Positions 45,998 through 58,633 of a stretch of DNA of 64,000 bases are shown piece by piece. The stretch spans positions 1,364,001-1,428,000 of the forward strand of contig JAACJK010000219.1 of NCBI GenBank assembly GCA_013368325.1, read 5' to 3'. The notes under the pieces were generated by a model that saw nothing but the letters and a program-made list of their open reading frames with translations, was not told the origin of the DNA and ran no database searches. How positions within the stretch are numbered: the first letter of the stretch is position 1; every line of letters starts with the position of its first letter. A program made the translations under genes and the position numbers. The DNA comes from Ephemerocybe angulata (taxonomy: Eukaryota; Basidiomycota; Agaricomycetes; Agaricales; Psathyrellaceae).

Positions 45998-48900
45998 TCA
46001 TCGGAGGATAGCCCAATCAGCTCGTGCAGGATCACCAGGAGCAGGGAAGACACCATTCGGGTTACCCTGGTTCCCTTGATTCTGGTTGGCTGGCTGTTCA
46101 CCATCCCGCTGCTCCCTCCGCATCCTCTCGATAATACGAGTCCGAATGTAGATAAGGATCGAAATGATAAGGCACAAGCCAACTAGGACCATCGTCTCGC
46201 CGAACTCATCGAACTCGACATCCTCCCGATTCCCCTGTAATGCGGCATCGAAGTAGTCCTCGGGCCCGAAGTCACTATCTCGCTCGCGTTCTGCATCCCG
46301 CCTCGCCCGAGCCCACTATATTATCATTAGCAAATGGCTACAGCATTTAGAGAAGTCCACACACCGAAATTGGATCCTCTTCACCCTGAGGAACAAGAGG
46401 TTGAGATTGCTTATTTCTGCGCCGATGGAATTCTTCCTTCGCACGACCAAAGTACCACGGCCCATCTTCTTCTTCTGCATACTCTTGTTTCGTCTCCATG
46501 CCGGTATCGTCACCGCTTTGCCCGTCGATCTCCTTGGTATCTCCAGAGTGACCTATATAATGGATGTTTAGAACTACCTCAGTGAGATTGGAGAAACAAA
46601 GATTCGTATACTCACCCGTTTCCGTTTCGTCGGGGTACCAGAGGTTCAGTCCGTTTTTACCCCCAGTCAGAGTATGCCAAATGCTTCTCAGGTAAAGCTT
46701 GCCCAGGGAAAGAATAACAGGTAGGTAGGCTTCAGCGTTTGTTTCCAAAGCAAGGTCGTAATGCCTTTTAGCGAGGTGGAAGTCCTGTTTCAGGTGAGAT
46801 CTAGTTACCATTGAATAAAGAATTAGAAGTACCTGAGGGACACCAATGCCATTCTCATACATCCAACCAAGGTTCCACATCGCAAGAGCACTCATCTGGG
46901 TGTCGGCGGCCGATTGGTAATATCGAGCGGCCTTTTCGAGGCGTGTCGTCTCGTTCTCTTCTGCGGAGACACCCAGTCCATGGTAATAATAGTCACCGAC
47001 TTTCACGAGAGCATCGATGTTTCGTTGACCAGCGGCTCGAATCCACTGAGTAAGTGCGAGGGAAGCTGTATCATTCGACGCTGTGGCGGGTGAGAACCGC
47101 GTGAGACGCAAAATGCTCCTGTCTTTACGAGTGAGGTCAGCTTCGAGTCAGTGGAAGTGATGAAGCCTACCCACCTTGGTCAAGAATATACCCTAGATTA
47201 TTTTGAGCAATTTCAAACCCTCTTTCTGCTGCAAGCCACCACTTGAGCATTGCGACTTCCTTGTCTTGGTTCGTGCTGGACATCCATGCAATTTCAGCAT
47301 CCCGGAGAAGGTCATCTTCCCAGACACCACGCTCTGCCACGAGTTTATAGAACGACACAGCCATCGAGCATGAGCTTGAGGTTATGTGTGGAGGGAGGTT
47401 CGGCGTGGTCGCTTGAGCAGAATGATATTCAGCCAGGTAGTAGTATGCTTCAAGCGGAGAACCATTGCGGACGGCAAGCTCAAAGTAACCGATGGCCTTC
47501 ATTATTTCTCCACGGTCTGCAAAAAGGCATGTAAGGACTTTGAATGAAGTGAGCTAAAGAAGTCCACATACTGTAGAAATGCTTCCCCATATTGACTTGA
47601 GCTTCAGCCAAATCCTGATTGGCGGCTGCGTCAAAGTAATTCAAGGCTTCTTTCATGTCGGGTCTCGAACCGGGTACCAGGGCGTCCCGGTAAATGATAC
47701 CAAGCCCGTTCTGACACTCCCTGTCCCCTTGTTCTGCACCTCGTGCAAACCAAGCTTTCGCCATGGCGGGATCGGCCTTGACGCCTTCGCCACGGAGATA
47801 CATGCGGCCGAGGTATGCCGCACTAGCCGCAGCGTAACCAATCGGCCTGTTGTCATCCTTAGTTTGCACCGTAGATGGCGGGTCGTGAGGCCATACTTGA
47901 TGAGCAATGGCGGAGAAATAGTGTCGGGCCAACTTGTAGTTCCGAGGGATGGCGCCAACTCCTTCCGCCCCAGATGCGATGCCACCCGCAGACGCATATA
48001 TGCTTCCCTGGTAGAAAATTTTGCCAAGTCGGTAAGCAAAGTCGATCTCGCCTCGGTCAGCGTTGAACTAGCGGGATAGGTGAGATCATGTGCGGAGTAA
48101 GAGAGTAAGGGAGGACAAACCAAATAGTATTCCAGAACGTCTTCCCATGTCTCTCCAGCGGCACGAGCAACACCTGCTTTGATAGCAGGACGGAGGGCGC
48201 TCACCCCAGTCGACGCGACACTTGCACCAGGACCATAGATGCCTCCAACAAGATCTGAGAGGCGTGTTGACGTTTGTGGAAGTGTCCTCCCTCCAGGTGG
48301 TCCAGTCAAGTACTTCGCCATGGCTAATAAAAAATCATGAGCGTTCGCCTATTTAGTGCTTCAGTTAACACACCCTGTTCCGCTGCGCTCCCATACCACG
48401 TCAAAGCCCTCTTACAACTCTCCTGTGTCCCTATACCACTCCAATAACGATAGCCAAGTGCCATTTGGGCGCCCTTGTTCCCGCCATTAGCAGCGAATGT
48501 GTAATACAGCTGCGCTTTTCCCTGGTCAACGGGAACAACTTCACGGTAGCCGGAGGCGTGGAAGAAGGCAAGGTATGCCTGAGATGTCGCGTTTCCGGTC
48601 TGACTAGCGTGTTTGGAGAACGATGCGTATGCTATCTCTGGGCTAAGTTCAAAGTGGTGGTTTGGCGGGAACTGCTGTCGATGTTAGGGGCACATCGCAA
48701 CCCCCATGAGTTGGAGTGTACTCACCAAGGATACCACTCCGAGAGTGTACAGTGCATCCATATTCCCCAGATCTGCGGAGTGCTCCAATAGGTCCATCAC
48801 CTTGATAGCCTTGGTCTTCCCCTCCTCCTCTCGCTTCTTAGAGCCAAGCCCGAGACCCTCCTTCGAAAAGCTGGACGATATTCGACTTGTGGCGAGATGG

Positions 48901-49507
48901 TGCAACTTGAGAATAATTCGTATTGCACTTCCTATTGGTCCCTGGCCCTGGAAGTTCGGAAGGAAGGACGTGAATATTGAATTCGTATTGTCATTGCTTG
49001 TTGCTAATAGGGCGTCGAAGACGTGCTGGGGGGATGGATGGGGTTTCAGGGCAGAGAGGGTTGCAATGGCTTGTTTGTAGGCACGAGCAGCTGGAGAATG
49101 TATCGTTAGCAGGGTAAATGGGCTCAACCCAAGTCCTTTCACACCTTCTGCTTCTTGGTCTAGCTCTTGCTGCGACCTCTGCTAATGAGATTTATTAGCA
49201 GTTGCGTCAGTGTGATGGCTGTTCAATATCTACCACGCCCTGGACGGCGGACGCGACATGCGTTGGGGCGCCCGTCGCCGTCTGAGTTGGTGCAGGATTG
49301 GAGGAAGTCTACAAAGCTCTGAGCAAAGCCAGCGATTCGAAAGTTCGTTATACGTACATGGAACACGACTTGAGGCTGGTCATCGGCCCCGGCGACGGAG
49401 GATTGGTCGAGGGTGGTGGCAGCTCCGGATACAACAGCGAGGGCGACGACGGCAAATGATAGCCATGTCGCCCTGCGCGGGCAGCGACCCTTCTTCGTTG
49501 TGGGCAT
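45998..49507 (-). CDS. HRD3: ERAD component Hrd3/SEL1L
   Basis: Starts MPTTKKGRCPRRATWLSFAV with a hydrophobic signal segment (residues ~15-30). Repeated Sel1-like TPR units follow across many exons, for example AASAAYLGRMYLRGEGVKAD, CQNGLGIIYRDALVPG, EIAQNNLGYILDQGG and AMWNLGWMYENGIGVPQ. Near the C-terminus come GKLYLRSIWHTLTGG and the membrane segment TMVLVGLCLIISILIYIRTR. A short tail ends DPARADWAILR. Hrd3 spans the ER membrane, recruits misfolded glycoproteins by its luminal Sel1 repeats and stabilises the Hrd1 ubiquitin ligase. Domain order and topology are complete. Confidence 0.93.
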
Positions 49508-49813
49508 TGGGTTGAACGTTCAGACAGAGATCATGAAGAAGGCATCATAGGACTGAGGCTCAGTCGCGCGTGCCAAATGGCGCTGGACACGAGCTGGACA
49601 CGTCAGGGTCCCACGCATCCCTCGGCGCTATCTCATCAATTTAGGGGTATGTCGTAGCCAATTCAGAATCTATCACTACAAACGATACAGATACAGAGAA
49701 AGAAAAGCTAAGGTAACGCGATAACCGATGCATTTACAAAGCGAAATACAAAGCCCAAGGTATAAAGCGAGAAGGAGAGCTGTAAGGTTCGCTCGCGAAC
49801 CGTATAGAAAGGT
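49508..49813. other. Intergenic stretch
   Basis: 306 bp between tandem leftward genes, holding the HRD3 promoter and the neighbour's 3' end. No further feature. Confidence 0.45.
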
Positions 49814-51167
49814 CTACACATTGTTATAGTTTCCGCCGTATCCCATTCCTGCTCCTGCCTCAGCAAGCTTCCGCTGGCGGAATTGCTATAAGCGAACTCG
49901 TCAGTAACACGCACAATAAGAGTGTCAGCGCAACGCACCTTGCGATATTTCGTCCGCTCATAGGTTACCAAACCAACAACGATCAGTGCAATGACGGAGA
50001 TACCAGCGAAGACACCAAGCCCAATAGGCAGAACAGAGAGCTTCTTGCCTGGGAGTTCAAACGCCGCGGTAGTTGGTGAGACCTGCTCAACAGCTGTGCC
50101 GTTGGCGTCAGTAGTCGTTGAGCTTGCGTCGGGGGAAGTCGTGGCATTCGGCGCCGCAGAGGTCGTAGCGGGAGGGTTCGCTGCAGTGCTCGAGGTGGTC
50201 GAAGCGGGGGCCGAGGAGGAGGAAGAGGCGCTCGAGGAAGAGGTGGCCGTGGAAGAGGTCGTGGAGGAACTCGAAGTCACCGTAGCACTGGTCGTCGAGG
50301 ATGTCGCTGTTGCCGTGCTTGACGAGGCGGTAGGCGACAGGACGATGACAGGCGAGGAAGTCGAAGTCGAAGACGAAGCAGTCGTGGTGGTGCTTGCACT
50401 AGTCGTCTGAGACGCGGGCTCTGAGGAGGTCGTGAGAGTGATGGTCGACGATGCCTTCGAACCCCCAGCAGTTGAAGTGCTGGTTGAGGTGCTGCTAGTG
50501 GTGGTTGCAGTGCCTGTGGAGGAGGTAGTGGAGCTCGATGCTGTCGAAGTCGAAGAGCTCGTCGTGCTCGAGCTCGATGCCGTGGTCGACGATGAGGATG
50601 CTGTCGTCGAAGTACTGGTGGCAGTCGAGGAACTCATGGTCGAGCTGGATGTGGTCGCCGTCGTCGACTTCGTGGTTGTCGAGCTCGCGGTGCTTGAACT
50701 CGAGGTAGTGGTAGCAGTAGCAGTTCCCGACGACGCTCCACCGGTGGACGTAGCCTTCGTTGTGGTAGACGAAGACGAGGAGGAGGTGGAGGTGGCCGTG
50801 GCAGAAGTCGTCGATGAGCTACTGCTCCCCCCCTGCTTAGGCTCGACCTTCACCGTACACTTCGAAACCTTCTCAAAAACGTCTTCGCCCTTGGCGTTCT
50901 TCTTCGGGGTTAGGATGATTTCACAAGTCTCCGTCAGGATCCCCGCAGTGCTGTCGGCATAATTAGCTTCCGTGTTCGCAAGCGACCGATCGATCCGCCG
51001 ACTCACGTTTCCGTTGTGGTGCTGGTGGTCACCGACGTGGATCCATTTGAAGAGACCTGGCGAGCACGCAGAGGGAGGGCGTTGACCTGGGCCGAGAACA
51101 GAAAGAAAAAAGAGAGGATGACCAGGAACAAGGTCTGGGTTGGACGGATAGTATGCATAGAGAACAT
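49814..51167 (-). CDS. Ser/Thr-rich single-pass membrane protein (Mid2/WSC-like layout)
   Basis: Three exons. Exon 1 starts MFSMHTIRPTQTLFLVILSF, a signal peptide ending near SAQVNA. Exon 2 opens with a small two-Cys segment (ETCEIILTPKKNAKGEDVFE, then KVSKCTVKVEPK). About 270 residues of almost pure Ser/Thr/Ala follow, probably heavily O-mannosylated, then the transmembrane segment LPIGLGVFAGISVIALIVVG and a short basic tail (YERTKYRK). The last exon encodes QFRQRKLAEAGAGMGYGGNY and ends at TAG 49816-49814. The layout resembles Mid2/Wsc cell-wall stress sensors, but I see no WSC domain, so this is analogy rather than assignment. Reading through the last intron would give a false longer C-terminus. 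Confidence 0.82.
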
Positions 51168-51508
51168 TGTGCAGAGATACTTGACAAATCCGGTCCTGCC
51201 GAAAGAACGACCCAGCGTTCAAGGTATAATGAAAGATAGGAAGCGCCCACAGGCGAAAGAGCTCAGAAAGAGAAGATGAGAGTAAAGACGAAAGTTAAGG
51301 TCGTCGCACAGAGGACCGCCCACCAGGTAACCACAGCCTTTTCGGACTCCGCCGAGAACAATCATCAAAGCCACCGAAAACCGCACATCGCACTCTCCTC
51401 GATCTAGCGACCGTGTTGGATTTTGCCATGCTTTCCAATGGTCCAGACTGCAACCAGACTCTATTTGTTCTCCATAAATCGTTACAAAGTCCCATATCCA
51501 AGAAGGTA
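51168..51508. other. Intergenic stretch
   Basis: 341 bp between tandem leftward genes; promoter of the Ser/Thr-rich protein gene and 3' end of the P5B ATPase. No other feature. Confidence 0.45.
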
Positions 51509-54500
51509 CTACTGTAGTCCGTTTTCAACAGCCTTGTACGCCTTGCCCTCCTGGGCCTTCCTACGGCCCCCGAGATTCCATAAATAGGCAACTCTCGCCA
51601 AAACATCACTGGCTATGGCCGTTCCCCACCTCTCAAACGCGAGAGAAATCACTACGTTCAGTGCAGCGGCAATTAGTAGGGAAGTCCTCCCCGAAGATGG
51701 CAACTCGATCAATGTCAGGAGTTTTGCAACCGCCTTGGAGGGTCTTAACAACAGCCAGGTGTTAATCACAAATAACGACCCCATAGAGGCCATAAGCCAC
51801 CCTATAGATAGACATTTATCACAAATTAGCGTAATCCATGTTTTGACGGAAGACTCGTACCGTTCGTCCACATCGGCTTACGATAAGGGGGTCCTATGCT
51901 GAATACGGCGGCCACAAGAATATACTGGAAGCAGGATACCAAGAACACGGCGGTGTTCTCATAGTTTAGTGACTCGAGCTTATCACCCTCCGTAGGGGAG
52001 CTCGGGGGTGGGGAGTACCTTGACATAACGTCAACAGCCGCAGAAAACACCATGAAACCCAACTTACCAGGTTTGCCGTCTTACCCAGAGGTAAGCCCAG
52101 ACCTGAACACCACTGGTGATAAGAACCTGACCTATGATGCTGGTGAGTACCTTCCGCGACACCAGGTTCGCAGTTGGTCGTTTAACATAAATCCGGGGAT
52201 ATGGCAACGTTCTTGCCACTATAGGGAAAAGAACACGTTTAGCCCAAGTGTTGACGAAGCGTTATGGAAACAACCCACTGGTGACGGCGACGGGAATGAT
52301 GATGAAAAGATCAATGTACAAGAACTGCGGAAATGAGTCGGTAAACAAGCCTAGGCACGCGAAAGCTATCGAGAAACTAACCTGGAAGTCGCCCAGCGAT
52401 GAAGCAAAGTAGTACAGCAGGGTGACAGATGTGAACTGGATAAGTGAGTAGAGGGCCCTGGAGAAAACACTAATTAGAAGAGATACACAATTTTCAAGGG
52501 AGTACAACTTACATATACTTGAAGCAGCTGAAGCTGGTCACAAGCGCAGCTCTGCCTTCCTTGATGACTTCCAGGACGCAACCAACATCGGGAGTACTGG
52601 AGGTAAATGGAGCCGCGACACTAGCTTCAGCTTCTGAAAGAGAGATACCAACATCGGCGGCCTTGAGCGCAGCACAGTCGTTGGCGCCGTCGCCACACAT
52701 CAGGACGTTATAGCCGAGCGCCTGCAGCCTTTCAACAACCTCGTTCTTTTCATCTGGGGACATTCTCGCAAAGATTTGCGCCTTAACAAGCATCTACACA
52801 GTCCCATAAACTTCCGCAGTGGCACAGGATAATGAACGCAACTCACCCGCTGAACCGTCTCCAGTGGCGCATGGTTTAGCATCCAGCGGAACACATCCCC
52901 AGTGACCACCAACGAGTAGTCCTGGTATGTAATTTCGTCCTCATCGACAGTATGGTGCCTCGGTGGGTGTAAAGGCTTCAAGCTGTAGTCGTCAAGCTCC
53001 CAAAGAGGGTCGTCCATACACGTCCATTGAAGCTTCGATTCAGGTATCGACGCGTTCCCTAGAACGATCTTTCAGAACAAGCGCCGGTGATCAGAAGGGC
53101 GGTTAAACTCACCTCTCTGGAATGTCGGGAAAAAGACATGGGCTGCTTGGCTGATCAGATTACATTCTCGTGCAACACTAACCGCTGTCATTGGGTTGTC
53201 TCCAGTGATCATTCGACATGCAAGATGGGCCGCGCGGAGGGCTTGAATGGCCGGTGCTGTACCAGGTTTTAGTCTGTTCTCGAAAATGATAAGGCCCAGG
53301 AACCGAAGTCCTGATTCCGCTTGCTCCCTGATATCGCGAGTTAGAGAGGCCCGGAAGTGACAACTTCAATCCACGCACCGTTTCATTCTCTGAGCCTTCA
53401 ACCATGACAAGCCTTCTATACTCTTTCCAGCAATGGCAATGACTCGATACCCACGCTTGGTGTAGTAGGCCAAGAGATCATCGTAATCCTGGGGCACTAG
53501 AACAAACCATGCACATCAGAAGCGGTGGAAGTCCGTGAGACCATATACACTCACGAGAATCAGGATCGCAGATATCGGTCATAACCTCAGGAGCACCCTT
53601 GACATAGACTTCCATGCTAGATCCCTTCAATCGCTTGACAATAACACTCATCCTACGCAAAGCAGACACGAATTCGAAAGTTCTGATGACTCCCAATTCT
53701 AAAAAGTAGGCGCGCTGAGGAATCTTCAGCAAACCCAGACTAATGCGATAGGGGAAAGAACAGACAAACCTTGGCAGCACCTTTGAGAGCATCTTCCAAT
53801 CGGAACGCAGCACCTCCCGGAGGTCGCACGACGACTTGGACAAGTTGTGCTTGCTCGACCACAGCTCCCTTTGCCTTGATGTTACCAATGCCCGCCCGAG
53901 ACTCCTCCAAAGTCCAGTTTGTAAACTCGAACATCTTCACGTCGAGAGGATCTCCAATAAGCTCTCCGTCAACCTTTTTGAGGGAATGGCAAGTCGCTAG
54001 TGCATGTAAGAATGTCGCCTTTTGGTTGCCCATTGGAAGGTCATGGATATCGTCCATCAGTTCCGAGAACTGATTGACATTCCTATCTAGTGGCCGAATC
54101 CCAAGAATGTCGAGACCATCTTCTGTGAGAGTCCCAGTCTTGTCAAAGCAGCAGACATTGATCTTTCCAGCAATGTTGACACGACTGGGTGAGATACAGA
54201 ATATGCCGGCCTTGCGAAGACGAGATATGGCGAAGCTCGTTCCGATTGACAAAGTTGCAGGGAGAGCAGGTGGGACGACGACGGTGATCAGATCGAGAGC
54301 CCGGATGATGATGGTATGCCATGGAATCTGGGTGGTGAAGTCAAACAAGGTTTACCAAAGTGAAAAAAGTATAACTCACCCCCATTCGCACGAATTGGAC
54401 TGCACTAAAGCAGAATCCAAACGCTGCAATTCCAGCAAGAACCCCAATGAAGCGCACAGAATCGCGATAGAACTTGAATCCGATAGGCTTGGGGAACAGC

Positions 54501-56756
54501 ATAGAGCGGACTAGCGCTCCTTTCGTCGTGTCGAAGCCCGTGCGAGCAATCATGGCAAGTGCAGGGCGTCCTTTTCCATCTGAGGTCATCGCTCCCCGAA
54601 TACGAACAATCCGAGTCCCTCCATAGAGGAAGCTCTTCGGGTTTTCTACCTTCTCATCCTTCCACGCAACAAGAGTGTCATCTTTGGCCGGGGATTTACT
54701 AACAGGGACACTCTCTCCTGTCAGCATGCTTTCATTGACAATGGCGTCGCCAGAGAGCAGGAACATGTCAGCAGGGACGATGGACATTTGAGAGGTCGAA
54801 AGGTTGACGATGTCACCGCACACAAGGTCCCATGAAGGCAGCTCCTCCCCTACAAGTGCATGCGATCAATAAAAGCAAGAGTGAAGCTGGGGGAAACTTA
54901 CAACTGCCATTTCGTAGGACCTCCACATCGCAAACCAGGCGCGACATTTCTCTCATTCTAGCAATGGTCTGAAGGTATTGAATGTCAGCCTCGCACAAGA
55001 GTCAATATGCTACTACTCACCTTTTTCGTGTCAATCAAAGTCGATGCGATGCTCGCAACGGAGATGAGCGCAATGCAGAAAGCATAGTAATAGTAATCGT
55101 CTAGAGACCAAAGAATGATACTGGCGATTTGGAACACATAGAAAGGATGAACCACCTAGAAAGAGTGTGAGTGAAGTTGTTTTCCGCCCCTGAAAGTGTA
55201 TTACCTCTTCGACCAGCAACGTCCAGGTTGGCTTCGCTTCAATCTCAATTTCATTTTTGCCGAAGAGGAGCTGGCGCTGTTGGTGGGCGTCGCTTGTAAG
55301 CCCTTGCAATACGGACGGTACTGTTGTCGCAGCTGCATCTCTCCAGTCGCTGTAAATGGATAAGTTTAATTTTAACTTCGCAAGAAGCACACATGAATAC
55401 GGACCGCACTAGATTGAAAAGCCCTGTCCGAGGATCGACTGCAAAACGCGTGTAACGATAGTCAAGAATGTGGAGTTGCTTCAGCTTTCCTGTCGTTTCG
55501 TCATAGTCTTCCTTCGAAGGTTTGAGGAAGGGCAAGCCTGATGTGATTGGAAGTGTAGATGGGAAGACGGTTGTGATAGGGAAGGGATAATCAAGAACTC
55601 GGACGGGCAATGTCATTATCGCCCTATACGCTGACTTGGATGGTTATGAGAGAGGTGCGGGTGATAGATAGCGCTTAATGCTCACCTCTACAACAACAAA
55701 ACCATGCTTGGAGTTAATGAAGGCTTTCTCGCGAGCAACCCATCTCAGCCAAAGTCTAGGGAACCAGTGTCCGATCAAAGCGAGCAAACCAAAACTCAAG
55801 ACGCAGGCGCAATTCCAGCACAGAGACCTCCACCGAACTGCTTCATAACCAATAAACCGAACCGTGCTGTCTTCGTCCGCAATATAGATTGTCTGCCGAC
55901 TCGGGGGGCCGTCCGGTGGCGGTTCCGTTAACGTGAATGACATCTCCATGTCAATGCGCGATTCTCCCCCAAAGACGGGGTCAAAGTCGAGCATGGGGAG
56001 GTGAGGATTTCCCTCCTCGATGCTGTGGTGATCCGAGTCATACTGCATACTCGGTGCGATGGACGAGTTGTCCGCAGCTCTGCCTTCGTCCTCCGAATCT
56101 TCTTCTCCTGATGAGTAGCCCCATCTTTCTTCTTCGTCGTCCGAAGCGGGGGCGTTCTCGGAGGCTGCGAAAGACCTTCGGCTCCGGCGAGAATGCCGAC
56201 CTATAGAGGACTGGGAGAGCGAGCGGCGACGATTACGATGGGGAGTTTCCTGGTCTTGTCTAGAAAATAGGTTCGCAATGTTACCAAAGACCCCACGCGG
56301 TGGTGAGGAATCAGCTTTTCGCTGACGTCTTCTGGTGGAGGTTGTAGAGAGGCCGTCGTCATCGTCATCGAAAACTTGGTCGTCTGGCTCCAGTGACCGG
56401 TCGTCCCCGGTGAGCAGTGATTGCTGTTCGGCATGTCGAGAGCTGGTGCGGGATAGAGAGCGTCTTGAATCTATGCTTTTCCTTCTACTTCTCGTCAACA
56501 TGTCGCTGCTCCTTCGGCCCAACTCGATCCTCGACATTCGAGAGACGCTGCTCGGATTTACCGTGTGTCCTGGGCCTGCAAACATCGAGCCCTCCCCCTC
56601 TTCATCGTAGTCATAGTAGTTGCTGTACTGGGAGTTGGAGCGAGCGCGTCGAGCATTGGCAACTGCGTTATTGATGTCCAAGGCCGAGGCTCCTTCAGTG
56701 TAGTCGTGTTGAGGCTCTGGGTCAGGATCTTCTGAGGTACTGGCAATAGGTGCCAT
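51509..56756 (-). CDS. YPK9: P5B-type ATPase, Ypk9/ATP13A2-like
   Basis: The N-terminal ~270 residues are disordered, Ser/Arg/Asp-rich and cytosolic. The first hydrophobic segment follows ([17 protein letters not shown]). P-type ATPase motifs appear in order over many exons: [13 protein letters not shown] (actuator), [13 protein letters not shown] (P5B transmembrane-4 signature), [18 protein letters not shown] (phosphorylated Asp) and [20 protein letters not shown] (hinge). Six C-terminal membrane segments end at ENGLQ, TAG 51511-51509. PPALP places it in P5B rather than the P5A/Spf1 group. The human relative ATP13A2 exports polyamines from lysosomes and yeast Ypk9 is vacuolar, so a vacuolar polyamine or metal-tolerance transporter is likely. 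All catalytic motifs are intact. Confidence 0.94.
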
Positions 56757-57178
56757 TTCATAGATATCGGGACTTGAAGACGACGGCTTGTGTTCTGGAG
56801 ACAGCTTGTAAAAACTGTGCGGGTTATGGCGGCACGGTGTCCTGGAGCTGGTTGGAACCGACTTGCAGCCTATTAGCTAAGGCCTGCGTGAGGCTTCTCC
56901 CGCTAGAAGCTTTGTGCAAGCTCAGGAAGTGCAGATATTAGGTTTGGCAGGATTCATTGAGGAGGATGCTCACCTCAAGCTCACCTCGTATCGGTTGCGG
57001 AAAGAAATAACGGGCGCCGCAAATGGCGCGTGTCCAAAATTAAAAGTAGCGACGACGTGATTCAAGGCTGCCGGCGCTCGTCTATGCCGGGTACCGAGCT
57101 CTTATAATTCCTACCCCGCATTCTCGCTCTTCCCACCGTACCATTCCTCCCATCCCAAGATCTGCCAGGCTCTCTGCA
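56757..57178. promoter_or_regulatory. Divergent promoter region YPK9 / dehydrogenase
   Basis: 422 bp between the divergent start codons. A C/T-rich tract (57113-57150) precedes the rightward ATG, as in many fungal core promoters. No TATA box is obvious. Confidence 0.45.
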
Positions 57179-58633
57179 ATGTCTAGCTACGATAACGTCC
57201 GACACAAAGGCAAGAGTGCCGAGGAGCACCACAAAAGCACTCTCGCTCGGATAGACCAGATTCAGACCCAATTCAAAGCCCCTGGTTCAGGAAAGCTGAA
57301 GGGTAAGGTATGTATTATCACGGGCGTTGGCTCGCTCAAGGGGATCGGGTGCGTCTTTTTCCTCTTTCGCGGAGTATTGACTGAAAGGCGCCCCTATTTT
57401 AGACGTGCTACATCCATTGGCTTCGCTCGTGAAGGTTGGCTTCCAGTGCATTCATCGTATTCACGTTCCTGAATTGGCGGTGCTGCAGGCGCTACACACC
57501 TCTATCTCCTCGATTATGACGGAACGAATCTTCCAAATTTAAAGGAAACCATCCAATCTCAATACCCGAGTGTGAAGGTACGCGGCACCGAGATTAGTTC
57601 TACGCCGGCGCTCAAAAAGCTGTACAGGTTACCACAGTCCAGGCCGATGCTGCCGACGAGAAAGCTATCTCAGGGCTTTGCGAGCAGGCTTTGCGCGAAG
57701 AGGGTAGACTGGATGTCTTTTTTGCCAACGTATGCCAGTCTCTCACCCACCCGAACCACGATATTCATGTGTCCCCAGGCTGGTTGGGCCTCCAGAGATA
57801 CGTTACACAACACCACTGCGGAGATCTTCATGGAGGCCATGAGGATTAACGCCCTCTCGTTAGTACTCTCTTGAGTAACATCGTGTTCGTAGACTCAACT
57901 TTATTAAGCGTATTCCTCGCGGTCAAGCATGCATCATCGGCGATGCTGCAGACTAACTCATCGAGAGGAAAGGATCGGACGGGAGGAAGCATCATTCTGA
58001 CGGCGTCAAGTACGCTTTTGACCATACTTGATAAGCTAGCCTCCACTAACGCTAGCTTATCTAGCTGCCGGGATACGCTCAGGAGCCGGGACCGTCGACT
58101 GTAAGTACGCTTTAGTTGCTTCGAACCGCCGACTCTGAACGTCTACTCCAGACAGCGCAAGTAAAGCTGCGTAAGGATTCCCCCCATGTTCTTTCTTTTC
58201 GTCTTTCTGACGGCAATTAGCGTCAACTCTATCGCGAAAACGTCAGCGTATCAGCTTCAGAAGACTGACATTCGCATAAACACCATTTGTCCTGGTCTTA
58301 TTGAAACTGGGATGACTGGCGCGACATTCGAGTACGCCCGTCAACGCGGCACAGAGGGGAAGATTGGACAGCTGAACCCACTGGGTAGGTTCGGCGTCGC
58401 CGAAGGTATAGTCAACACCCTGCTGTCAGCAAGTGCAGTCACTAACATCTGGCTGAAAAGAAATCGCGAACGCTGCACTATTCCTGGCCTCAGGTATGTA
58501 AAATCGTCGACAGTCGTCTTAGATTCATGCTTAAATGCCCATAGATGACTCGAGCTACGTCAATGGGCAAAACATTGCTGTGGACGGAGGGCTTTCAGCA
58601 TCCCACCCTGTGGTCCCTGGACGATGGGCTTAA
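57179..58633 (+). CDS. Short-chain dehydrogenase/reductase
   Basis: About eleven short exons join in phase. The N-terminus MSSYDNVRHKGKSAEEHHKS precedes the nucleotide-binding segment LKGKVCIITGVGSLKGIGRA (TGxxxxxGIG). Later parts are DVFFANAGWASRD (NAG), a Ser in GGSIILTASTAGIRSGAG, the catalytic Y-x3-K in DYSASKAAVNSIAK, RINTICPGLIETGMTG, and the C-terminal signature DDSSYVNGQNIAVDGGLSA. It ends GRWA, TAA 58631-58633. The catalytic tetrad is present. The YSASKA codons lie in a 19-nt exon (58152-58170), and the intron at 58010-58064 holds a perfect hairpin. NAD(P)-dependent oxidoreductase; substrate unknown. A cytochrome P450 gene converges on it. Confidence 0.9.
58030..58061 (+). repeat. 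Perfect 11-bp inverted repeat inside an intron
   Basis: gataagctagc (58030-58040) and gctagcttatc (58051-58061) are exact reverse complements around a 10-nt loop, ctccactaac. The loop contains the branch-point-like CTAAC (58046-58050). The 3' arm ends 3 nt before the last base of the intron acceptor (TAG, 58062-58064). Confidence 0.9.

Noticed and set aside
49991..50962. Long plus-strand Val/Glu-rich open frames
   Set aside because: They are the complement of the Ser/Thr codon runs of the membrane protein gene on the minus strand.
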